From Nostoc sp. CHAB 5834 (GTDB lineage Bacteria > Cyanobacteriota > Cyanobacteriia > Cyanobacteriales > Nostocaceae), in the NCBI GenBank assembly GCA_020829485.1, contig JAIVFU010000299.1:1-5081 (forward strand): a stretch of DNA of 5,081 nt, in the 5' to 3' direction. The position numbers and the translations under genes are program-made. Position 1 is the first letter of the stretch, and each line of letters opens with the position of its first letter. The notes beneath the pieces were generated by a model. It had not been told where the DNA came from, made no database searches, and saw only the letters and a program-made list of their open reading frames with translations. Positions 1 through 4,111 of the stretch are shown here, piece after piece.

Positions 1-557
1 CTAACGTTGTTTGCATCTCTCCCATCTAGGACATCGCTAAAAGCATCCACAATTACACAGTCAGCTTTTTGAATGGACAATTGTTCATCCAAACGAGCAA
101 CAACCTTGTGCGAACCGAACAAAAAACGAAGGTTATCAAAATGATGATTCTGGTAATAATCCGCAATCTGTTTTTTTAAAAGAACAGCCGTTGGTTCTTT
201 ATCATCCTCCGTACTTACATAAATCGCATTACCATGTTGACATTTTAACGGATAGCCTAAAAAAGTTGAGTCTTTGCCTGATATAGCAATAGCAAGTTGG
301 CGTAATAAGGCACTTTTACCAGTATCTGAGCTGCCTGCTAATGCAGCTATCCCTACTCGTGGAAATATAGGCTCAACCAACCAAGGTATTTCAGTAAGTT
401 TATAAGCCAACAATTGCTCGCCTGTTATTAAATCATTTTCACCAAACTCTTTCCTTTGAGTTGAGAACTCAGTATTATTTTCCTTTTCTACTAGATGCTT
501 ACTATTACTATCTTTTACTTGCTCAACAAAATTTTTCTTTTCTTTTTCAATCTTCAT
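1..557 (-). CDS. RepA-like AAA ATPase (AAA_25 type), N-terminal part, runs off the window
   Basis: The reading frame starts at the ATG at 557 and stays open for 185 codons to the left edge, so the C-terminus is missing. Residues 1-45 are charged and rich in Lys, Glu and Asn and look disordered. The ATPase core begins near residue 58. A Walker A loop, GSSDTGKS, sits at residues 75-82. A strand ending in a catalytic-type acidic pair, AIYVSTEDD, is at 111-119, and a Walker B strand, CVIVDAFSD, at 167-175 with Asp171. This arrangement matches hexameric RecA-fold helicase or DNA-loading ATPases related to plasmid RepA. In Bacteroidota elements such genes often follow the integrase and a small HTH gene, and they are thought to act in element replication. 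No Shine-Dalgarno sequence precedes the start, as is usual in this phylum. The gene lies 43 bp after the HTH gene. Helicase versus RadA-like or regulatory ATPase cannot be decided from this fragment. Confidence 0.85.
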   Translation of the reverse strand, partial: MKIEKEKKNFVEQVKDSNSKHLVEKENNTEFSTQRKEFGENDLITGEQLLAYKLTEIPWLVEPIFPRVGIAALAGSSDTGKSALLRQLAIAISGKDSTFLGYPLKCQHGNAIYVSTEDDKEPTAVLLKKQIADYYQNHHFDNLRFLFGSHKVVARLDEQLSIQKADCVIVDAFSDVLDGRDANNV

Positions 558-583
558 TTCTATAAATATAATATTTTTATAAT

Positions 584-597
584 TTGTTACGTAACAA
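584..597. promoter_or_regulatory. Perfect 14-bp palindrome, candidate operator before the ATPase gene
   Basis: TTGTTACGTAACAA is a perfect palindrome with no spacer, in the 43-bp gap between the stop of the HTH gene and the ATG of the ATPase gene. It is followed by an AT-rich stretch up to the ATPase start. A related half-site occurs at 904-922 upstream of the HTH gene. The position and symmetry suit a dimeric DNA-binding protein, and the HTH protein encoded next to it is the obvious candidate. Binding is inference only, and no T-run supports a terminator. Confidence 0.45.
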
Positions 598-600
598 TAC

Positions 601-876
601 TCATACAAAAGATTTCTTCTGGTATTTCTCGAGAAAATCTTCTAACATTTTATCGCTATAAATAATATTGTTTCCAATCTGGTAAAAATCAATTAGTCCT
701 TTATCTCGCCAGTTTTGTAAGGTTCTTGTACAAACTTTTAATTTCTTGCTCAACTCCTCACTAGTGTAAAAGGTTTGCGTATTCTTATTTATTCTTTGTT
801 TTTCTCTGCATAATCGCGTCTCAAAATCTTTAAACATTTCTTGTAATTCATCTCTTGTAATAAAATCAATCTTCAT
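601..876 (-). CDS. Small helix-turn-helix protein (HTH_17/MerR-like, excisionase or regulator type)
   Basis: This 91-residue protein has a charged, helical N-terminus (about 1-32) followed by a winged helix-turn-helix domain at about 37-84. The core reads SEELSKKLKVCTRTLQNWRD (39-58), then KGLIDFYQIGNNIIY and a final helix. This is the DNA-binding fold of HTH_17 and MerR-like proteins, widespread in Bacteroidota mobile elements next to the integrase, where members act as recombination directionality factors or regulators. The location between an integrase and a RepA-like ATPase supports that role here. The ATG at 876 is chosen because it is the first start in frame and gives the usual length for the family. 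The first 11 coding bases, ATGAAGATTGA, are identical to those of the ATPase gene downstream. It is 110 bp after the integrase stop, so it may have its own promoter, but no good consensus was found. Whether it is an excisionase or a repressor is not decided by the sequence. Confidence 0.85.
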   Translation of the reverse strand: MKIDFITRDELQEMFKDFETRLCREKQRINKNTQTFYTSEELSKKLKVCTRTLQNWRDKGLIDFYQIGNNIIYSDKMLEDFLEKYQKKSFV

Positions 877-898
877 TCATATTCTATAGTGCTCATTT

Positions 899-922
899 AC
901 CGGAACAATACGGTTCATTGTT
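899..922. promoter_or_regulatory. Inverted-repeat cluster upstream of the HTH gene, candidate operator
   Basis: Two overlapping inverted repeats lie 23-46 bp upstream of the HTH start: ACCG (899-902) with CGGT (911-914), and AACAAT (904-909) with ATTGTT (917-922) around a 7-base spacer. The sequence AACAATAC at 904-911 recurs exactly at 593-600, overlapping the palindrome before the ATPase gene. On the coding strand both leaders read GTATTGTT, then a base, then CG and TAA with one base of spacing difference. This suggests one protein binding both leaders, possibly the HTH protein itself. No experiment or search supports it here. Confidence 0.35.
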
Positions 923-975
923 AATACTTTATTTTACCTACTTACTTTATTGTAGTTTAGGGATTCAATACAAAC

Positions 976-989
976 TGACACTGTTGTCA
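976..989. repeat. Short hairpin at the integrase stop codon
   Basis: TGACA (976-980) and TGTCA (985-989) form a 5-bp inverted repeat around a 4-base loop, overlapping the TGA stop of the integrase. There is no T-run on the transcribed side, so it is not a convincing intrinsic terminator. It may be chance or a weak mRNA 3' structure. Confidence 0.25.
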
Positions 990-2198
990 ATCAAAAACAT
1001 CCATCGCTCGATCTAGCTCTTCATTTACAATTTTAGCATATATTTGTGTTGTCTTAAGGGTAGTATGACCCATTAGTTTTGAAACATACTCCATCCGAAC
1101 TCCTTTTCGCAAGGCACGAGTCGCAAATGTGTGTCTTGATGTGTGAAAGCTCAAGCTCTTATCAATTCTTGCCTGTTGAGCTAATGTTTTGAGGTTTTTG
1201 TTAGCGTAAGCTGTTCCTGACGATAAAGCTCGAAAAAGAACCCTGCTATTACTATAGTCCAAATCATTGTCCAGACAAGGAAAGATAAAATTCCCTGTTT
1301 TCTCGCCCGTCAAGCTTTTGTAAAAAATAAGTATTTCTAAGGCGCGAGTCGGTAATTTAATTGTTACGGGCTCTCCCGTTTTATGGGTGTTAACAATTAA
1401 ATGGGTTCCATTATAATTCTGCCAACGCAGTTGAAGGATGTCCGAAATACGTAGCCCCCCACTATAACATGCAAACACATACATCAAGCGATGATGGTTC
1501 ATCATAAAGTTCTGGGGTATCTCAAGTGCTTCAAGACGTGCTAATTCTTCTTCTGTTACGTAATCCTTAATTGTCCTCTCAGTCCGTAGTTTATAGCGCA
1601 GAAACGGGTTTTGTTCAGCAGTAATTATCCCATCTCGATATGCCTGATGAAACAATTTTCTAAAAATCTTCAAATTAGAATGAATTGTGTTGACTGAATT
1701 CCCAAGTTCGTCCCGTAAATAGCACTCATAAACCCGTAGGAAGTCAATATCTACATCAGTAAACGATAATTTAGGCGCAGGTAAATATTGTTTTAGTTTA
1801 GAAAGCGTAGCCCACGCTTTATCGTAGGTACCAGCTTTATTCTCCCGTTGTAACCAATCTAAATAATTCTCAAAGTAATGAATGAAACTTTCGCTGGTTT
1901 TCCGGGTAACAGCATTCATTATACGACGGGCACTGACTTCCTTATTGGCAGTCATCATATCAATTGCTTTTCCCTGTACATTGGCTAATTCCTTAGCTAG
2001 AAAGGTGTTAACCCTTGCTGAGTTAGCGTAACCTCTTTTAACCTGTTGCCGCTTACTATCCCAGAGTTCAGGTAATACATATATTCCTAATGCTTTATAA
2101 CTTGATCGTCGGTTCTCAGTGATTCGTAAATACAGAGGATGTTCTCCTTTGCTATTAAGCTTATCTTTTCGTAGTGGTATATTATAACTTGCTGCCAT
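987..2198 (-). CDS. Tyrosine recombinase / integrase of a Bacteroidota integrative element
   Basis: The 403-residue protein has the three-part layout of Bacteroidota site-specific recombinases: an arm-type DNA-binding domain (about 5-85), a SAM-like core-binding domain (about 102-200) and a catalytic domain (about 215-400). All catalytic residues are in place: Arg250 in GGLRISD, Lys273 in THKTGE, His352 and Arg355 in FHTSRH, His378 in LMGHTT and the nucleophile Tyr387 in TTQIYAK. The enzyme would cut and rejoin DNA at the attachment site, integrating the element by recombination with a tRNA-Asp 3' end. The length is normal for the family and no frameshift or stop is seen, so it appears functional. 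The ATG at 2198 is supported by a consensus promoter just upstream and leaves an untranslated leader of roughly 13 bases. The gene is transcribed away from the attachment site at 2390-2408 and is AT-rich like its element neighbours. The role of excision partner would fall to the HTH protein encoded downstream. Confidence 0.95.
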   Translation of the reverse strand: MAASYNIPLRKDKLNSKGEHPLYLRITENRRSSYKALGIYVLPELWDSKRQQVKRGYANSARVNTFLAKELANVQGKAIDMMTANKEVSARRIMNAVTRKTSESFIHYFENYLDWLQRENKAGTYDKAWATLSKLKQYLPAPKLSFTDVDIDFLRVYECYLRDELGNSVNTIHSNLKIFRKLFHQAYRDGIITAEQNPFLRYKLRTERTIKDYVTEEELARLEALEIPQNFMMNHHRLMYVFACYSGGLRISDILQLRWQNYNGTHLIVNTHKTGEPVTIKLPTRALEILIFYKSLTGEKTGNFIFPCLDNDLDYSNSRVLFRALSSGTAYANKNLKTLAQQARIDKSLSFHTSRHTFATRALRKGVRMEYVSKLMGHTTLKTTQIYAKIVNEELDRAMDVFD

Positions 2199-2218
2199 AT
2201 GTGTTCTTTATATATATA

Positions 2219-2249
2219 CAAAGTTACAAAATAAAAACATAGAAAACAA
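2219..2249 (-). promoter_or_regulatory. Bacteroidota-type promoter of the integrase gene
   Basis: On the minus strand TAACTTTG (2219-2226) matches the Bacteroidota -7 consensus TAnnTTTG exactly, and a TTG (2247-2249) lies 20 bases upstream, which fits the -33 element. The predicted start of transcription is near 2212, about 13 bases before the integrase ATG. A GGTAAAAC repeat pair lies just upstream, so binding of recombination proteins there could affect this promoter (inference). Confidence 0.65.
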
Positions 2250-2257
2250 GCTTTTTT

Positions 2258-2292
2258 GGTAAAACATAGGTAAAACTTTTGATTCATTTACC
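2258..2292. repeat. Helically phased GGTAAAAC direct repeats with inverted half-copy, candidate arm-type sites
   Basis: GGTAAAAC occurs at 2258-2265 and again at 2269-2276, exactly 11 bp apart, so both copies face the same side of the helix. TTTACC at 2287-2292 is an inverted partial copy. The nine-base form TAGGTAAAA (2267-2275) recurs in reverse orientation at 932-940 upstream of the HTH gene. Repeats of this kind between an integrase and its attachment core are typical of arm-type binding sites for the integrase N-terminal domain or of excisionase sites. That role is inferred. Confidence 0.4.
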
Positions 2293-2389
2293 TTCTTTTC
2301 TATTCATTCACACAGGGTGTATCTTCTACTAATCAATTAATAATCAAACCTGTAAGTAGTATATTGAAGAATCTATCTGAAACGATAGC

Positions 2390-2408
2390 AGTCCCGTCCG
2401 GACCGCCA
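2390..2408 (+). other. Attachment site: 19-nt 3' end of a tRNA-Asp gene left at the element boundary
   Basis: AGTCCCGTCCGGACCGCCA can be read as the last 19 bases of a tRNA: the end of the T-loop (AGT), the 3' side of the T-stem (CCCGT, 2393-2397), the 3' acceptor strand (CCGGACC, 2398-2404), discriminator G73 and encoded CCA. The T-arm end and G73 match bacterial tRNA-Asp; from memory the E. coli tRNA-Asp 3' end differs only at two acceptor-stem bases. Bases before 2390 (ATAGC) do not continue the expected T-arm, so the tRNA is not intact here. A strong terminator follows within 10 bases, as expected for the native tRNA 3' flank. Together with the integrase this marks one end of the element. 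Assignment to Asp rather than another G73 tRNA is likely but not proven. Confidence 0.8.
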
Positions 2409-2417
2409 ACAATTTAG

Positions 2418-2447
2418 AAAGCTTCACAGTCTTGTGAAGCTTTTTTT
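2418..2447 (+). terminator. Rho-independent terminator of the original tRNA-Asp gene
   Basis: An 11-bp stem, AAAGCTTCACA (2418-2428) with TGTGAAGCTTT (2433-2443), closes a 4-base loop and runs into seven T residues (2441-2447). It sits 10 bases after the CCA of the tRNA remnant. It would normally end the tRNA transcript but now follows only a fragment. The stem is flanked by A and T runs, so it may also stop minus-strand transcripts from the ATE-family gene, though the T-run on that side is poor. Confidence 0.85.
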
Positions 2448-2532
2448 ATGACCTGCTGTTGGTTTAAATGGTTCGTAAGTTGGTCCCAGTCTGTCGTCTG
2501 TCGTTAAGCACACAGGATGTCTGCCGGACGGG

Positions 2533-3198
2533 CTAATCCTCTTCCATCATTTCCGCCGACAGAAACGTCACGGTAGGCCACGAAAAGGGATACCACTGGC
2601 TCCGGTTCGCGTCGAAGACTTCGGTGGCCGCTTCGCAGGCAAAAAGTTTGTAGTCGAACTTCGGGTAGTGGCTCACCAGGTAACCGGGGTAGTAGTAGGC
2701 TTTCTGTTGCTGACGGGCAAAATTGATCTTCTGCAACATCAGGTACTTCCCCAGACTGTATTTGCGGTAGGCGGGGTGATAAAAATTCATAATGCCCGCA
2801 ATACTTACCAAGCCGTTATCGAAGATTCCGACGGCAATGAGCAGGTCGCCGTCGCGCACTTCAATGGCGTAGGTATCGAATGCCGTGTAAGGCGTTCCAT
2901 CGGTCAGGCAGGACTGGACCGATTCGGATGCATCGAAGGTGATGGACTCCCGATAGAGGGCGTACAGCGCATCGATTTCATCCGTGAAGCAAAACGGCTT
3001 TACCATTACCGAAAATTTCTCATTGACCCGAAGCAGCCGGAGTTGATCTTTCCCGAAGGCTACGTTCGGCAGCACAATACGCAACCAATGCACCGGGCAA
3101 AGCCGGTCGTCGAAGGGCACAAACCGGCAGGTAAAAACATCTTGCTGCATCCGGAAATAACCCATGCTCAGGCACAGGTCTAACTCGCGTCCTCTCAT
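2533..3198 (-). CDS. Arginyl/leucyl-tRNA-protein transferase (ATE/Bpt) family protein, Bacteroidota type
   Basis: The 221-residue protein resembles aminoacyl-tRNA-protein transferases, which attach an amino acid from aminoacyl-tRNA to the N-terminus of proteins and mark them for degradation by the N-end rule. The N-terminal part carries GYFRMQQDVFTC (13-24), LCPVHWLRI (33-41) and QLRLLRVN (52-59), matching the GFRRSG, CxxRI and qRRvLrrN blocks of the family. The C-terminal GNAT-like part has FYHPAYRKYSLGKYLMLQKI (139-158) and YYYPGYLVSHYPKFDYK (168-184), equivalent to the FydP, RSLGtyaiL and YLGYwI-KMxYK blocks. The CxxC pair and Cys-Cys pair that bind iron-sulfur or haem in eukaryotic ATE1 are absent; Cys24 and Cys34 remain. 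The start at 3198 is the only ATG; the frame is open upstream to a stop at 3238-3240 without a standard start, leaving a short N-terminus. Donor amino acid and substrate cannot be read from the sequence. Base composition is that of the chromosome. Confidence 0.75.
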   Translation of the reverse strand: MRGRELDLCLSMGYFRMQQDVFTCRFVPFDDRLCPVHWLRIVLPNVAFGKDQLRLLRVNEKFSVMVKPFCFTDEIDALYALYRESITFDASESVQSCLTDGTPYTAFDTYAIEVRDGDLLIAVGIFDNGLVSIAGIMNFYHPAYRKYSLGKYLMLQKINFARQQQKAYYYPGYLVSHYPKFDYKLFACEAATEVFDANRSQWYPFSWPTVTFLSAEMMEED

Positions 3199-3218
3199 TA
3201 ACTCGTTTGTCTGTCCAA

Positions 3219-3235
3219 TTGGGCTATAGGCCCAA
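3219..3235. repeat. Hairpin upstream of the ATE-family gene
   Basis: TTGGGC (3219-3224) and GCCCAA (3230-3235) form a 6-bp inverted repeat with a 5-base loop, 21-37 bases upstream of the ATE-family start. It has no T-run, so it is not an intrinsic terminator. It may be a leader structure or operator, or chance. Confidence 0.3.
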
Positions 3236-3272
3236 CGTTACCCTTAAAATCAAAATCGCACGGCTTGTGTTC

Positions 3273-3304
3273 CAGCCCGATCAATTTATCGGTTTTCAGG
3301 GCTG
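3273..3304. repeat. Nested inverted repeats after the GLPGLI gene, possible transcription end structure
   Basis: CAGCCC (3273-3278) pairs with GGGCTG (3299-3304), and an overlapping alternative pairs CCGAT (3277-3281) with ATCGG (3288-3292). The two share bases, so they are only partly compatible. The structure lies 21-52 bases past the GLPGLI stop, where a terminator is expected, but the minus strand lacks a T-run. A protein-dependent or attenuator-like end is possible. Confidence 0.3.
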
Positions 3305-3324
3305 TCTATAGCCTGCGTCGGGCA

Positions 3325-4071
3325 TCAGTATCTGATCTCCCAGTACGGATTTTGCTGAGCGGTCATTTGTTCGGCAATGTAGTTGCTAATCAGGGTATTA
3401 TAGGCCGCGTCGGTGATTTTTTTGCCCTTTAATTTGGGCATTTTCAGGTCATCGGGCGTAAGCGGCCGAAACTGGACACTGACGGCTTCAATGACAACGT
3501 CGCCGTCGTTGATGTCGAGTTCCATAATCAGGCCCGGCAAGCCATTCATGCGCTCCGGCCCGGCCGAAACGGGAATATCCTGCGCAAACCAGGCCGTTAT
3601 TTTCTGTTTCTTAACCGGGTCTTCGGTTTCGGCTTTCATGCAGATATACCCGGCTACGTCCTTGATCTGATTGCCAATTTTCCAGACGGGCGCGTTCAGC
3701 GAGTCATCGACAATGTAGGTTTTGCCGAGCATCTCGATCACGTCGGTTTTCTTGTCCTTCTCGAAATTTCGGTGCAGCACAAACTCCGATTTCCGCCACG
3801 AGTACCCGCCCTCTTCCGGCTCCTCGCTGTTGTAGGTATACAGACTTTGGTTGGGGCTGAACGCCATTTTCATTTTGATACCCTTGTTGTCTTCGGCGAA
3901 GTTTTTCCAGGTCTGCGCCATGCGGTCCTTTTGCTCCCGGCTCAGAAACGTCATCCGGTTCGTAATTTTCAGCCAGTACTCTTTGCGGACGTAGGTAACG
4001 ACGCCTTCGCTTTTTTGCGCCAGGGTTGCTGTGCTCGTGAGCAGAACCAGCAGAACGACTATTTTTTTCAT
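3325..4071 (-). CDS. GLPGLI family protein (secreted, function unknown)
   Basis: The 248-residue protein begins with a clear signal peptide, MKKIVVLLVLLTSTATLAQ (1-19), with likely cleavage after Ala18 or Gln19, so it is exported to the periplasm or outer membrane. The family signature is plain: VWKIGNQIKDVAGYICMKAE (129-148), ITAWFAQDIPVSAGPERM (158-175) and the name-giving GLPGLI at 177-182, followed by MELDINDGD. GLPGLI proteins are a Bacteroidota family of unknown biochemical function, often encoded beside TonB-dependent receptors or other outer-membrane beta-barrels. That holds here: the gene starts 40 bp after the stop of a beta-barrel gene and is probably cotranscribed with it. The ATG at 4071 is fixed by the signal peptide. 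There is no visible ribosome binding site, and the length is normal. Function can only be inferred as envelope-associated, possibly assisting the barrel partner. Confidence 0.92.
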   Translation of the reverse strand: MKKIVVLLVLLTSTATLAQKSEGVVTYVRKEYWLKITNRMTFLSREQKDRMAQTWKNFAEDNKGIKMKMAFSPNQSLYTYNSEEPEEGGYSWRKSEFVLHRNFEKDKKTDVIEMLGKTYIVDDSLNAPVWKIGNQIKDVAGYICMKAETEDPVKKQKITAWFAQDIPVSAGPERMNGLPGLIMELDINDGDVVIEAVSVQFRPLTPDDLKMPKLKGKKITDAAYNTLISNYIAEQMTAQQNPYWEIRY

Positions 4072-4111
4072 AGCAGGTAAGTCAGCGTAAGGAAGTTAGG
4101 GAAGGAATTAA

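Larger units (their letters stand above)
1..2408. mobile_element. End of an integrative (probably mobilizable) element inserted at tRNA-Asp
   Basis: The stretch contains a tyrosine recombinase, a small excisionase-like helix-turn-helix gene and a RepA-like ATPase, all in the same direction and reading away from a tRNA 3'-end remnant at 2390-2408. It is visibly AT-rich, while the chromosome to the right is just over half G+C, which suggests recent transfer. The integrase, small HTH, AAA ATPase order is a familiar opening module of Bacteroidota integrative and mobilizable elements, where a primase and relaxase often follow; that is family knowledge and none of those later genes is visible. The right boundary is placed at the end of the tRNA remnant because the native terminator and host-like sequence follow at once. 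The left boundary is outside the window, so the total size is unknown. Confidence 0.85.
2199..2532. other. Gene-free junction between element and chromosome
   Basis: This 334-base stretch has no credible gene on either strand. From left to right it holds the integrase promoter, a pair of GGTAAAAC repeats with a nearby inverted half-copy, about 95 AT-rich bases without clear structure, the tRNA-Asp 3'-end remnant and its terminator. It ends with about 85 bases of host-like sequence containing a tandem GTCTGTC pair (2489-2502) before the stop of the ATE-family gene. Base composition changes at the tRNA remnant. Confidence 0.8.

Noticed and set aside
2087..2287. 66-codon minus-strand frame overlapping the integrase start
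   Set aside because: It overlaps the integrase N-terminus in another frame, covers the consensus promoter, and its Phe/Tyr/Cys-rich start reflects AT-rich non-coding DNA.
2390..2408. 3' end of tmRNA (ssrA) as the integration target
   Set aside because: The T-stem, acceptor strand and G73 fit tRNA-Asp; tmRNA has an alanine-type acceptor with a G-U pair and A73.
2489..2502. Tandem GTCTGTC pair as a CRISPR-like or iterated repeat
   Set aside because: There are only two 7-base copies with no spacers and no further copies nearby.
2393..2532. Inverted 9-mers CCCGTCCGG (2393-2401) and CCGGACGGG (2524-2532) as element ends
   Set aside because: The first copy is part of the tRNA remnant and the second overlaps the ATE-family stop region in host-like sequence. 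They are too short and G+C-rich to exclude chance, and tyrosine-recombinase elements lack terminal inverted repeats.
2668..3183. 171-codon plus-strand frame inside the ATE-family gene
   Set aside because: It is antisense to a gene with clear family motifs, and its sequence resembles no known domain. It is a shadow frame favoured by the higher G+C.
2533..3198. Plain GNAT N-acetyltransferase
   Set aside because: The C-terminal fold is GNAT-like, but the N-terminal FRM, RI and LRVN blocks together with the SLGKYL and PGY-KFDYK blocks fit the ATE family better.
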